Positions 22,436 through 35,770 of a stretch of 64,000 nt of DNA are shown piece by piece. A program made the position numbers and the translations under genes. This stretch comes from Gordionus sp. m RMFG-2023 (taxonomy: Eukaryota > Nematomorpha > Gordioida > Chordodea > Parachordodidae). The DNA is taken from contig NC_088776.1 in NCBI RefSeq assembly GCF_954871325.1, forward strand, positions 49,556,569-49,620,568, read 5' to 3'. Under the pieces are notes generated by a model. That model saw nothing but the letters and a program-made list of their open reading frames with translations. It had not been told where the DNA came from and ran no database searches. Positions within the stretch are counted from its first letter, which is position 1; each line of letters opens with the position of its first letter.

Positions 22436-23144
22436 CCTTTTTCGTGGACTCCCTTCAAATCGAATAAAACTGTGCAATGATTATATATGTTGTGAGGACC
22501 TATGCAATTTAATTTTTTAGGCTTTAACTCATTAGTTCTGAAGATATATATTTAATATCATTAGAAAGCCCTATCCTTTTCTTAAAAATAATTTTAAAAA
22601 ATTTAAAAATCGCGTTTTTTATTTCCCGAAAAGGTAAAAGTGTATTTTTTAAAATATACTTGAACACAAAATTTTTCTAAAAATTGGTATTTATATTTAT
22701 TAAATTAATATAAATTTTTATTGAAAAAATTAGGGTGAAATAACTATTGTTTTTTTAGTTATTTAATTTTTTATTGATAAAAAAAGAGTCATTATAGATA
22801 ACAATGGGCTAATAAAAATTTTAATTATTTTATTTTAAAAAATAATTAAAATATTTAATTAAAAAAGCGTCATTTATGTAATTTTGAAATAAAATATTAT
22901 TATTTAGTCATTGATTTATTTTGTTTTGATTGATAAAATGTCTGTAAATGTAAGAATGTAAGTACGCCTCTGTTACGGGATTTACAATTCCTATAATCTT
23001 ATTGACAGTTATATATAATTTATCTTCATTATGTGGGGAAGTGATGGATGGAAAGGTTCATGTAGATACCGAAAACTTGCACTTCGATTATATCATTTTT
23101 ATCTATAACAACCTCCAACTACCAAAAGGATTCGTTCAAACAAG
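22436..23144. other. ACOT9 3' flank, AT-rich
   Basis: Contains the probable ACOT9 3' UTR and poly(A) signal near 22461. Short frames around 23002-23229 run into the MITE and are not supported as genes. Confidence 0.4.
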
Positions 23145-23338
23145 TAGTATTGTTAAACGGCTCAATTTGAATCGATTTTTAAAATGGTTGACTCAATATT
23201 TCATCCAGAATAATATTACGCACGCCTGAATATTTTGGGCATCTATTAACGAAATCTAGAGGATTAGACAATATTTTTCTATTTAATATATTGAGCCAGC
23301 CAAATAATTGGCTCAAATCGAGCCGTTTAACAAGACCA
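23145..23338. mobile_element. TA-flanked palindromic MITE, gttgttaaacgg family
   Basis: The left end tagtattgttaaacggctc and the right end gagccgtttaacaagacca are inverted copies; inner arms share ctcaatattt/aatatattgag. Outer TA/CA bases fit a TA target duplication. The middle (ttacgcacgcctgaatattt and onwards) is shared with the other copies in this window. Non-coding. Confidence 0.7.
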
Positions 23339-26300
23339 CAAAGTTACATAGCCATAAATATCATTCCCTTTAAATCTCATATCTTGATAAGTAATATTTT
23401 CCACTTTATTTTTGTGAGCATTTAAATAAATGTCGCATGTATATATTAATTGGCACTTATTGTGCGGGGTTTATCAAATCTTTTTAACAATTTATTTAGT
23501 AATGATTAAGACGAAGAATAAATTAAATTATGTAACAGATTTAATAAAGCACGCGCAATAAATGGCACATAAAGATACATGTGATTATTCCACTAGATCT
23601 GGGAACTATTGAAACAAACAAGTGAAAACGAGATTTAGTATGAATGATATGGCTATATAACTTGTTTTTGCCATATATTTAGGTGGTTGACAGTTGTTGT
23701 AGATAAAAATAAATGACCGAAGAAATGTAAATTATTTTTCTGCGTCCAAATGGAATCTCTTTATCTTTTTTTTCTACCTGATGAAGTATACCTTTGTCAA
23801 ATTATAGAAATTGTAAATCCCCTTACAGCAACGCATACTTACACGCTTACATATACATGCTTTTTATAAACCGCACTAAAATAGAAATCATTGAATAAAT
23901 AATGACATTTTATTTCAAAACTAAATAAATGTTGATAAATTATATATTTTTTTAAAATGATAATTTAGATTTTTTATCACATTTCCATCCATAATGACTT
24001 AACTAAAAAAAAGCAATGGTTATCAACCTATTTTTTTCAATATAAATTTATATTGATCTAACATGTAAATTTTAGAAAAATTTTATGCTCAAGTACATAT
24101 TAAAACTTAAATTATTTTTAAGGAAGGGATTCAAGGGCTATCGTGATACCAAATATGGGTCTATCAGTTACATTTTTTTGTGTAATATATATTTTTATCG
24201 GCTTTTCCGAATTAGGTAGGAGGCCATTTTTTAATATTGGTCTGCCTTATCTCATGAACAAATTGATTTAGAGCTTAAAAAATAAATTGCATAGGTCCTT
24301 CATTCGATTTGAAAAAATCTTATGTGATTGGTAGAATAAATTATTTTTATATTCAATTATTTAAATTTTTATATAAATTTTGACTAATAATATAAAGTTA
24401 ATTGTAATCAGACGATATTATTTTAAAAATAATATTTTGACTAATAATATAAAGTTAATTGTATGTAATCACTAATCAGGCGATATTTTTATTTTAAAAA
24501 TAGCTTTTTTTGTTTATAATTCATAAAAATTTAAATATGAATATAGGAATCAGACGATATTAATTATGTAATAATCGGATGATGTTAATTTTATATAAAT
24601 AAACAATCTTTTATAATTTTAGATCACTTGTTAATTTTTACTTTTAAAATTTTTAATTAGTTGTAATTTAATAAGTTAATTATCTCCGAATCCTATACAC
24701 ACGTTTTAATCTCCGACTCCATTACTCACGATTTAGAAAATAAATTTGATCGATTTCACGAGGAATGACCCAAGAGCTGGCTACAAAAATCGTCGCATTT
24801 TGAAATCCATATATTTCTAAACACTTATTTTTATTATAAAATTTTGAATATATCGAACTTAATATCCCCAAATATATTTAGATTTTGAAAATTGAGATAA
24901 GTAATTGTAAAATTTGATAAAAAAATAACTTAAGATTCAATTATTTATTTGTTTTTAAACTACCTTAATGAGTTCCCATCTTTATTTGAACACCATTATA
25001 GAATTATCAAAATACATAAATATAATTATCAGAATATATATTGGATCGGTTCTCTTTTATCTTGTATACACCTAAAAATCTTCATCTATGACATATTGAA
25101 CGCCAAATAATTTTTTCTTGCGAATTAAGGCCCATACTTCACAAATTTTATCTAAAGTTTGTTTAAAGATCCATATGGTTATAGCCTATTTTATAAACTA
25201 AAGTCTCTAATTCGTTTCACACTTTGTAATACAGTATATTTAGATCATGGGTTATGTTCGGCCCAAATATGAATCCTGTATTTCTAAGTCGCATTAAAGC
25301 TCATTTAACTGCACGAATATTCAACTTTTTCCTAGGTAATTCATGAATCAAACTTATTACATTTCGATTTCTTTCCTCGTATCATTATTTTTACAAAATT
25401 AGTTTAATTTTTTGGGGTGTTAATAAAAGACATTTAATAAGCAGATTTGTTGGATAATCTAAATATTTTATGTTATAATTTATAATTACGGCAAAAATTT
25501 GAAAAAAGGCTAGGGCTATAGTCCAACATAATGGGAACCCAATTAGCCAATTTTTTGAAAGAAAAAAATAAATAATTGAAGGTATTGAGTTATTTTTTAC
25601 CAATAATTAGCTTCTTTTTTTACTCAATTTTTTTTAAAATGACTTGATCAAATCCCCAAAAATTATGATGATATTTAGTAAGATATAAAATATTAAAAGA
25701 ATGAGTGGCACGTTTTCGAGTTATAGAGATTTCAAAACACGACATTTTTTTAGCCACTCGGTATATATATTCTTATATAATTCTTTTTTTCCTATAAATA
25801 AGAAAATATAATCGAGGCTTTTATGATGTGTGTCCTTGATCTTCACGTTTTTTAAATAAATGAATTGTAGTTTTTCCCAAAATAAAAATTTCAAATGAGT
25901 TTTTTTTTTGAAATTATAATATTATAGTTTTATAAGTTGCTATTTTATGTTTCAATGCTAAGTGAAAATTAAAATATATTAAAATGAGTCTCTTTGTGAT
26001 AACAATTAAGGTGATGTAACATACCGATAATCATTTCTTATATTTTAATTTATTTTTGTTTACTTTTTCACAATTATGAATAGAAATGATGTTGTATATT
26101 ATGGGGAAAAGACATTTTATTCTATAATTATTCGCCTTAAAATTGAATCCCAAAAATTAGAATCAAAATTCTAGATAAAATATTTATTTATATATTTATT
26201 TACTTATAGTATTATTTATATGGAAAAGAAATATTTCATCATATTAATTGATGGAATTTATAATAATATACTCTAAATACTCAATAATATGTTTCCCATT

Positions 26301-26614
26301 TACATTTATAATATTATACTCTAAATGCCTAATAATATGATTTATCATTCTTAAAAGAATTATGCAAAGTGTTTATTTATATCCAGCACAATATATATGT
26401 GCAAAAAGTATATTTACATATAATTTAACTAGCTCGGGTTTTATTTATTTACTATATATATAAATATTAGTATTGCTAAAGACACTACTTACAGTAATAA
26501 TAACTGTAATTAATTATATTTTTTTGAAAGTAACTACAAAAGTAAACTAAATGCTTTTCAAGTTACTTTTTAAAATTTGTTAAAAATTTTAATTTAATAT
26601 CTCCTTTACATCAG
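23339..26614. other. AT-rich spacer without recognised genes
   Basis: I see no supported coding region on either strand. The sequence around 24370-24600 repeats a short motif (gactaataatataaagttaattgta) twice about 70 bases apart. The minus-strand frame at 25391-25603 shows no family resemblance. Confidence 0.35.
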
Positions 26615-26859
26615 GCACTCCTAGAGGTCTGCATTGGGCGGGGTTTCGGCCCGCCCGCCCATCTAAGTGGGCGGGAGGATGGGCGGGTAAAAAAATTTTC
26701 GAGAATGGGCAGGCGGGCGGGTTGAAATAATTTTGAAACAATGGGCGGGCAGGTTAAGGAAATTTGAAATTTTTGTTCAAAAACAAACTAAAGAAAAATC
26801 ATGGTTAATTAAATGATCAATAACAATATTTATTTTTTTATTGTACCAACGTTATTGAG

Positions 26860-28145
26860 TGAAGAATACTTTACTAGTTTTTCGATATCTTTATCTAATT
26901 GTTCCCACCATATATAATGTCTCGTAATGATTTCATTGATGTAATACCCGGATGTCCCTTATGCAATATATGTAAAACTCTTTTTTGAAGTGAGTACGGA
27001 ATGATTAATCTGTCATTCCAAAATAAAATACTCCATCATTTTCTATTTCATCTATTCTTGTTCTAAAAGCTTGTAATTCTGATGCTTGATTTGTATATTC
27101 ATACCATTTATTAATCTTTTTGTTGGCATTCATTCCCTCGTTGGGTATCAGGGTTGAATTCATTCTTGACTTGGTTCCATTGTTTCTACTGTTTTACTCC
27201 TAGCTTTATTGATTCGGTTTCCACTGGTATTGTTTTTGACAACCACTACAGCTGTTTACTAGTTTTTCGACCCACCATATATAATGTCTCGTAATGGATT
27301 TCATTTATATAATACTCGGATGTCCCGTATGCAATATATGTAAAACTCATTTGAGAGTGCGAAATGATTAATCTGCCATTCCAAATAAAAAAACCCTCAT
27401 TATTTTCTATTTTATCTATTCTTATTCTAAAAGCTTGTAATTCTGGTGATTGATTTTGTATATTTGTACCATTTATTAATATTTTTACACTTCTTAAAAT
27501 TAGATCTTTTGCGGTTGCCTCTCTAAGTTCTTTTCTTGATAAAGTTAATGTGTCATAAGTAAGATTTCTTATATTCATTCTTTTATTTTCGCTTGTTATA
27601 TCATCATTTTTCTCTATTGGGTTTCTCGATAAAGCATCTGCAATTATATTATTAGCGCCTTCTTGTACATTATATCATGATCATATGCAGATAATTTATA
27701 AACCCAATGTAATAATCTTTGGTTTGTTAATGAGCTAATGAGCTTAAATCTCTGTTATTACCATATGTCTTTATTAAAGGTTTGTGGTCTGTTCGTATTT
27801 TAAATTTTCGTCTATCAATAGTTATGAATTTTTTCTGCGCCCTTTATTATTGCTTTTGCTTCTTTGTCTATTGTAGAATAATTCTTTTCAGCATCTTGTA
27901 TAGTTCTTGAGGTGTAAGCTATTGGAATCGTTATATCATATTTTTGCATGAGTACAGCTCCAAATCCATGGTTAGATGCACCTGTTTCTCGAGGTCCGGT
28001 TTATAAAACTGTAGAGTATTTTGTTCTGTTGCTATCAAAAAGAGCATGATATTTTATTTTGTAATGGCAAATTAATCATTCCGTACTCACTTCTAAAAAG
28101 ACTTTTACATATATTGTATACGGGACATCCAGATATCACTTGAGT
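26860..28145 (-). mobile_element. Fragment of a Ty3/gypsy-like element (RNase H and integrase N-terminal part), fossil
   Basis: Minus-strand translation shows RNase H-type sequence (IPIAYTSRTIQDAEKNYST and, further on, RTDHKPLI and NIADALSRNP) followed by a region resembling the integrase zinc-binding part (27246-27578). This is the usual order of Ty3/gypsy pol. No LTRs, gag, protease or complete reverse transcriptase are present, so it is a partial, broken fossil with several breaks. A short piece of it occurs three times in the block (about 26900-27060, 27265-27440, and inverted at 28060-28140), so the fragment has been rearranged. It lies inside the hAT element. Confidence 0.7.
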
Positions 28146-28165
28146 AAGAAGATATACTTCAAACG

Positions 28166-28282
28166 GATATCCTACTTTGGTGGAAACGACAAGAGTTGCC
28201 AAAGCTATCAAGATTAGCAATAAAAATATTGGCAATTCCTGCAACTAGTGCTTCTTCTGACGCATTGCTGGAAAGTTTTTAG
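28166..28282 (+). pseudogene. hAT transposase C-terminal dimerisation domain remnant
   Basis: The frame reads DILLWWKRQELPKLSRLAIK then ILAIPATSASSDALLESF and a stop. The family signature is a WW followed by P.LS.LA..ILAIPASSASSER; the usual glutamate-arginine pair after the serines is altered here. No upstream catalytic part survives in this element. Confidence 0.8.
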
Positions 28283-28781
28283 AACAAAGAAGAACTTGTT
28301 TGAATTCAGAAAATGTTGATTCATTATTATTTTTGCATTATAATTACATATAATATCAATTATATATATATATATTTTTCATAAATATTTTATTTGATCA
28401 AATAAATTGTCATAATTTAAATTTAATATTTTTTATGCTCAAATTAATTTCCTAAATTTTAAACTTTTTGTAGAGGTGTAATGCTGAAATATTTTTATTA
28501 AATGCTTAAAAAATTGAAAGAATGGCCATAATTAAATTTTATAAGCAGGTTTGGGTTAAAAAATATTTTATAAATAATGGGCGGGCGGGTAAAAAATTTT
28601 AGATTAATAGGCGGGCGGGCAGACGGGTAAGAAATTTTAGACAAATGGGCGGGGCGGGCGGATATATATTTTTTTGAAAGCTATGGGCGGGCGGGTTAAA
28701 TTTTTTTTAAATTGGGTGGGCGGGTATTTGGGGCAGGCTTTTGGTCCAAAAACCCACCTTGTGCAGACCTCTAAGCACTCC

Positions 28782-31700
28782 TGTAGGACGTTTTTTTTAC
28801 TGTAGGTTGGCTTATTTTTGGATAAGTAAAATAGTTTATTTATAACAAAGTTAAATAAAATTGATTAAGTTTAAACCAAACTTTTATGAAAAATAATATT
28901 ATATATTTTTTTCGGTGCAAATAAATATTATATTGTTATGCCTTTTTCGGTACAAACATTTGCGACTCATTTTATAAACAGATGTACTTGTCACATAAAA
29001 AAAATAGCGATGAAATTAAAAAAATCCGGCCAGAAAGTTCGTATCTAGTTCTGAATAGGATGGCATATCTGGAATTAATTGCTCGGCTTACCAACATAAT
29101 AATTCCTTTTAATCTTTGGTATTTCTAAGCCTTAAATGGTCCCGATTAAAAAAAATTTGAGCCTAAACTGAGTTGCTTGCAGGATTTTACTATCTAACCA
29201 TTGAAGATGCTATGTTTATACTTTTTATTTGGAATAACATTATTCAACTGGACCCATGGTCTGAACCCCGGATCTATGCTCAGGGTTCCTGCTCAGAACT
29301 GGTTTTGTCGATTTTTTAGACCCAAACCCCAGGTCTGGGTTTTACACAACCACCCAATTAACAACATTAGTCTACATGACACTTTTTAAAAATAATAGTA
29401 GTCCCTTCATAAATTTTAAAAAGAATAATTTAAATTATTAATGCTCTTCTAACAACTATCAAAATATTGTGAACGTGAAAGAGTTATTTTTTAGAACATG
29501 AATTCAATTTAAAAACTCCCATTTACAATAAATACATTATTATCGTATATTGTTTAGCATGAATATGAGTTTACTGATAGATTCTAACCCTTTTAAATTA
29601 CTTTTAAAAGGTTAGCAGAAAGTGATCTAGAAATTGTTTATTTGGAAAATAATGTCTATGATTGTGAGCAATGTATACATTTGATCGATGTTTAGCAATA
29701 ACGTTGTATTATAATTCTATAATAAAAGTATTAATTTTTACAGATAAACATGCAAATAATGAATCAGGATAATTCGTTACCTTTTTTGGTAATAGTTTTA
29801 TGTTACTGATTACTTTATATTTTAATTATGATTATTGACATTTTATTTCATATTTGTTTACTTAGGGTTAATAAAAATATAAAAAAAAGCGATATAAAAC
29901 TTAGTTTATTAAATATTTATCTTATTTGTCTTCTCATTTTAATTGATATCTAATGTCATCAATTATATCTGAAATTAGTGAGGTTAATGATATTGATGTG
30001 AGTTTTTAATACCTTATTTAAATATTGCGAATATCTTCAGGTTCTAAAAGACATAAAGGGAACCAAATCCAATGGGAATGCAATTTTTTAAGTGGATACT
30101 TTGGTTTGGGAGTAAATTTAAAATCTGAATAAAAATATATTTTAGAAGGGTCGCGATTTAAATATTATTATAATATATTGTGATTAGGGCCTAAAAATAT
30201 ATATCTTAAAATTTCAGAGTGAGAAATACTTTTCACTTTAGTGCATTAACTTGGAAAAAAAGAATAAAATAGGCAACTTAGTATTTTTGTAGTCTAAAGC
30301 AAATGTACCATTGTTTCACATCTTTATTTGAGGAACGTCTACGGCAATAAAAATAAATGAATTATTAACTTAGAAAAAATAATGTTAAAGATTATAGAAT
30401 AAAGAAAGTATTTAATACCTTAATATTCTCTATATTTAATTATTCGAATATTTTGATGTACGCTGAAATGATCAAATCTAAGGAAGATATGACCCGATTT
30501 CATGATAAGTGGCCACTTATAACTTTCTTGAAATAGTGTAATACCAAACTGTCAATATATTAAACGAATTTCATATACTCAACATAATAAAATCGTCGAT
30601 ATATTTATTTTAAAGTATCTAAATATTTTGCAACAAATTACAAATATGTTGTAACGTATAAATAGATGTTTCAAGAGAAATAAAATGCACTTTAAAAAAT
30701 TTCTTCTAGGAAAGGGAGGAGGGAGGGGGATAATTTAAAAGGATAGCTAATAACTCTTCTACTTCATAATTATGCCAATAGTAGAACTGTTCTAAGGTTT
30801 CAATAATTATTATTTTATAATTCGGATTTTTAGTAAATAGAGTAATATGAAAAAGGTTTTGTAATAAGAAAAAACATATAATAAATATTCTATACAGAAT
30901 ATAATTGAATCCTTGAATATTCTTTAGAAGTTAACAAATTTTATTTTTATTGCTAATTTTGGGACAACATTTAGTAAACCATATGAAATTTTAAATTTAC
31001 ATAAGATATTTTATTCTCATTTATTCACCTATTCCCAAAATTTTATTTTTAAGATGATCTTTCCTCCTATACTGACACCTTTTACTGATCTTGATCAACT
31101 TATGAGGCCACATCTTGTATAAAAAAAAATTGTTTATTTAACATAATATAATTTAGCCTAGTACATGTACTATATTCGAGATACAAATGGCAAAATGTCT
31201 GAAAGCTTATGGACCAATGAATATGCATGCCAAATGTTGGGAAGAATATGAAGATCTGCAAGAATGTCGTTATGGTGCTAAACATGTATAAATTATAAAT
31301 ATATAGATGATAAACCCCTATTTTAAAATATAACTAATGATTACAAAATATTAGCCTACTTTGCAAATAAGCTAAAAGTGGTGAAACTTAAAAATATCTT
31401 TTAATACTTATAATTTGTAAATAGCTTAAAAGATATCAAACTCTCAGGATTGAAAGATTAAAGGCCATATGCAAAGGAGAAAAAGACAAATATATACCTG
31501 ATCCTCCAGCCCATTCTTATTCTAATGTTACTCCACATTTCATTGTTGATTAATTTATATATTTCATATTTACTTTATGGAATTTATTTATATTAATTAA
31601 TTTTCAAGGTCTAATATATTTTTAAGTTACATGGCATTAATCTATAATGACCAAATAAATAAAGGTGTCATCAATATCACTGATAATAATTACAATAGAT

Positions 31701-31993
31701 ATATTAAGAAGGGAAAGCCATTGAGTTCCTTGGAAACTTTTACAATCATTTCATGTAAATTTTACTTGTAAAATTATTTATAATAAAATTTGATTTGAAT
31801 TTTAAATGATTTTTTCTTTTTTGTTAATAAACAGTTTATTAATTATTTTGTAAATTTTATTATAAATAAACAATTTTTTAGTTGAAACCTATTGAAAACA
31901 ATATATTTCTCCTTATTAGATATATTTAAATTTTAATTTAAAAAATTTATTTTTAGTTTTTGAATATTCAATAAAAATGTTTTTATATCAGAC
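28782..31993. other. AT-rich spacer with one SINE-like patch
   Basis: Only the 29240-29400 patch is distinctive (listed separately). A purine-rich run gggaggagggaggggg lies near 30714-30729. No coding region was recognised. Confidence 0.35.
29240..29400 (-). repeat. Possible SINE-like repeat, related to 42780-42885
   Basis: On the minus strand the patch reads aatgttgttaattgggtgg and later ggttcagaccatgggtcc. The 42780-42885 patch, also minus strand, has agtgttgttaatttgcttgg and ggttcaaacatggagtcc in the same order. The ggttcaaa element resembles a pol III B box and ggcacaagtg in the second copy resembles an A box, suggesting a tRNA-derived SINE. With only two diverged copies this is tentative. 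Confidence 0.35.
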
Positions 31994-34342
31994 TATGTTA
32001 TAAATGTTAATAAAATCAAAATTTTAGAGTGCTGGCTCCACCAGATCCAAAGATAAACGCCTTCAAAGTCAAAAATCGTGAAGTGTATGATTTTATTAAA
32101 TCTTGTTATTTTAAAAAATACTTATGATAGATAACAAAATATATATCATTTTATATCCCTTAAAATTTTATGTTGGAATATATAAAAAAATTAAAAAATT
32201 TCAAATGTTTACTTATTTCCGGTAAAAATAAAAAATTAACATGGTTAGGAAAGTATTTTTTTTGGGTGTTAAAATTCACTAAAAATGTTTATTACCTTTA
32301 TATTAAATGATTTAATAAAAAATCTCGATAGCCATTTTTGTTTTTTTAATTTTATTTGAATTTTTATAAATAAAAAATGCAATATAGATGGCGTTATATT
32401 AAAAATTTTTATAATATTTTATTTTTAATAAAAATATGAATAGTATTGTGATTAAAATTAAAAAATAAATTGAGTATAACCAAGAATGATGTCGTGGGGC
32501 GATAGCAGGCAGCCCATACAGATATGATTTTATTAGGACGCTATATTGTAAAATAAACATATTTTAAAATTTTATACACAAACAATATAAAAATAAATAC
32601 CCTTTGTTTTAATCTTATCCCATTTTGTGTTTATTAATAGAATTTCTTGAGACGATAATTTGTAGGTACGTCCTGTAACTGTAATAGGATCTACTATTGT
32701 TTTTATTTGATTAATGGGTAACCACCATATCTTTTACGCAATTGTGGGGTAAAAGAAGGATAGTGATGGTCCATGGGGATGTAAAACTCAAATATATCTC
32801 CTCAGTAATTTTATTCTTTTTTAGTACTGTGGCTAACCACCAAAGATCGTCATAAACACATGTTACGAATCCTTTAATATCGGCAAAATTGCAAAAGACA
32901 AATTATCGGCATTTGAGTAATTGTTAATTTGAAAGTCCTCTGCATATGATGATTTAAGTTTACTTAAACTCAAAGGAAATATAGCATGTATTTTCCGAGT
33001 TCCTGGAATGGGACGAGCTAAATTGAATCTTTCTCGTAGTTTAATCTCTTGTAAATTGTATTGTTCGTAGGTTATATATGTAAAATTTACTGATGGCATG
33101 TTTTGTTTTGCAAATTGATATAAATCAACTGGCGTTAAAATGTGTCCAGAACTGATGCGCTGAAGGCTTGAACGTGCTGCTAATCTTTTTAATGTTCCGC
33201 CAAAGCCGTCACTTGGACCTTTTTCATTAGATGTAGTTGAAAAGTGCCATTCAGCTGCTACACCATAATCTGATTCATGATAACAGATTTATAAAAAAAT
33301 TTCTATTTTTATATTACGCAGCTGATCTGTCAGAGCTGTAATATATTTTGTTTGGCTTTTTGCTGAATTGAATGGTCAAAATTTATCATTTTAGTCTGTT
33401 ATAAATGAACTGCAATAACATTATGTTGAAGTGACTGATATTACCATATAATTAAGGTTTTCTATATTGCCATTATTATTATAATATGCTATCATATGAT
33501 GGATAGTGGCTTGATTAATATTCCAGTGGAATCATTGAACAGAGTCTTGGATTATAGATGCATAATTTTCAGAGAAATCATAAATTCATTTGGTTGTAAA
33601 AAGTGTTTAAATTTTAAACTATATGATGATTGATTGGTGGCGATTATAGGACTAAAAAAAATAAAATAAGCTGATAAAATCGTTATTTTCAAATAATAAC
33701 GATAGTAGATCCACAACATTGAAAGGATGTATCTACAAATTATGGCCTTAGGAATTTCTATTAATAAGCGCAAAATTATAATCGTTTGAATATAAAATTT
33801 TAAAATATGTTTATTTTACAATATAGCGTCAATAAAATAATATCTGTGGGCTGCCTGCTTAAATATCCGGGACATAATATTGGTTATACTTAATTGATTT
33901 TTTAATTTAATCACAATACTATTCATATTTTTATTAAAAATTATATATGATAAATATTTTAATATAACGCCATCTATATTACATTTCTTTATTTATAAAA
34001 ATAATAAAAATTCAATTAAAATTAAAAAATCAAAAATGGCTATCGAGATTTTTTATTAAATCGTTTAATATAAAGGTAATAAACATTTTTAGTGAATTTT
34101 AACACCCAAAAAAAATCCCTTCCTAACAATGTTAATTTTTTAATTTTTTTTATATATTCCAAAGTAAAATTTTAAGGGCTATAAAATGATAAATAATTTG
34201 TAACTCTATCTTAAGTATTTTTTAAAATAACAAGATTTAATGAAATCACGCACTTCGCGATTTTCGATTTTGAAGGCGTATATCTTTGAATCTGGCTGAG
34301 CTAGCACTCTAAAATTTTGATTTTATTAACATTTACAACATA
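31994..34342. mobile_element. DNA element with ~570-bp terminal inverted repeats
   Basis: The left arm (31994-32577) and the right arm (33791-34342) are long inverted copies of each other; for example aaattttagagtgctggctc on the left answers gagctagcactctaaaattt on the right, and ggcagcccatacagatat answers atatctgtgggctgcc. The 1.2-kb middle carries a minus-strand protein remnant (32850-33780). The right arm may extend to about 34425 in a GC-richer stretch (gatggtcggccgaatcgctg) whose partner on the left is missing. I see no clean target duplication. Superfamily not recognised. Confidence 0.75.
32850..33780 (-). pseudogene. Unclassified transposon protein with a DGxGGTLKR motif
   Basis: Read on the minus strand in broken frames, the order is: FHWNINQATIHHMIAYYNN, then CYHESDYGVAAEWHFSTTS, EKGPSDGFGGTLKRLAARS, LQRISSGHILTPVDLYQF, and the open frame 32863-33099 (MPSVNFTYITYEQYN, LRERFNLARPIPGTRKIHA). 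I recall proteins with WHFFATSHGKGPCDGxGGTxKR as uncharacterised, repetitive proteins in several invertebrate genomes. The tryptophan, histidine and aspartate positions could be part of a nuclease core, but that is inference. At least two frame breaks separate the parts. It lies centrally between the long inverted repeats, where a transposase is expected. Confidence 0.6.
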
Positions 34343-34425
34343 AATAAGTAAGCCAAGTTTCATTCATTTTTGAGATGGTCGGCCGAATCGCTGATCGATT
34401 TTTCATGGAATTACCCATATTATAT

Positions 34426-35770
34426 TTTCCTACATGCATTGGATATAACTTAGGCTTGTTAATTGATCCTTTTAAAAGATCGAATTACAATCTTTTCAAA
34501 AGAAAAGGATCAATATCATGTCTTTAATAACATGTTTAGCTTTTGTACGATCACTCCACAGGAGTGCTTGGTGCCAAAGTGGTGTTATATTCAATAAAAA
34601 AAATTAATTTACAAAAGTATTAATAATATTAATGAATCATCTGAATAAAAAAAACATTATTAAAGGAAAACACATTTTGTAAAGTATATTTCCTAAAGAA
34701 AGTGTCAATTTTATCCATAAAATCATTTGAATAGGCATCTGCGTGTGGTTGATCCTGCATGTTCTCCAAATGGTTAATTAACCTTTCTTTTACCTTTAGA
34801 TTTTATGGCAGATTTAAAGCCAATTAAGCTTAATGGGGTGATTTATTGTTGCTAATTGCTGTTCATTCAGTGAAGGAATACTATATTAAGAAATGATGAT
34901 AATATTATACAGATCTGAGGAAAAGGTAAGATTCTCATTTATATATGTTACTTCAATAAATGTATGCATATTATCTTCTAGATCTAGGTTTGTAAAATTT
35001 GTAAATATAAAATTTATGAGAAAAATAGAAATTATGACAGAGGATGCTAAAATATACGATGGAGTTAGATTTTTTTAAATTAATAAATCCAGGTTACCAA
35101 TATTAGGATCAAATCTAGTATCATCGATCCTTTGATCTCGACTCTAGCATAACTAGATATTTAATTAAGTAGTTAGGGCAAACTTTGATTTAAAATGGGT
35201 TCGAATTGAAATGAACTATTAAATGCTAACTTTTTTCTTACCTATTTGAAAATTATAATATCCACTCGTTTTTATAAATTTGAAACTACCCGAGTAAAAT
35301 AAAAATTTATTACAAGGTTAATTTATTCTGATGATTATCAATTGTTTTTTTATAAATGTGATTTTGGAAAAGGGTTCTATCTTTGAGCAGAAAATTTTAT
35401 TATCAAAATTTCTCTGCGTTATTACTTATTTTCGTAAAATTTTATCGAAGCCGAATAGCATATATGCAAAAAAATATCGTGGTTTTTCTTGCTAATAGGC
35501 ATATGGAGTTAACTATAAGCTCCTTAGACTATACTATCAATCAAAAATTGAAATCAGTTGCAATGTTATAAATATGTAAAAATAGAATAAAATATAAATG
35601 CGGCTGAAAAAAAATGCTAGATGATTATTTATTAAAATATTACTCGAAAATTTAAAGAGTATTCAAAAAATAGTACAGATTTTTAAAAGATTTTTACTTA
35701 AAAATTTTCCGAGATAGAAAAAAAGTAAACATAAATCTAGTTAAAATAAAATCATAAAGTATTGTTAAAA
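34426..35770. other. AT-rich spacer
   Basis: No gene is supported. Small frames at 34893-35078 and 35383-35571 have no family resemblance. A short palindromic pair ccttttaaaagatcg / cttttcaaaagaaaagg lies near 34465-34510. Confidence 0.35.

Larger units (their letters stand above)
26623..28773 (+). mobile_element. hAT element of the tagaggtctgca family with a nested LTR-retrotransposon fragment
   Basis: The ends are perfect 12-base inverted repeats, tagaggtctgca and tgcagacctcta. The flanking 8-mers ggcactcc (26615-26622) and agcactcc (28774-28781) match at seven of eight. About 130 bases inside each end the word gggcgggcggg recurs. A hAT dimerisation-domain remnant is on the plus strand at 28166-28282. 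Between the left end and that remnant lies a minus-strand piece of a Ty3/gypsy-like element. The element is 2,151 bp and not autonomous. Confidence 0.85.

Noticed and set aside
29201-29389. Open frame with a signal-peptide-like start (MLCLYFLFGITLF)
   Set aside because: Most of it coincides with the SINE-like repeat patch; the hydrophobic start is expected by chance in AT-rich DNA.
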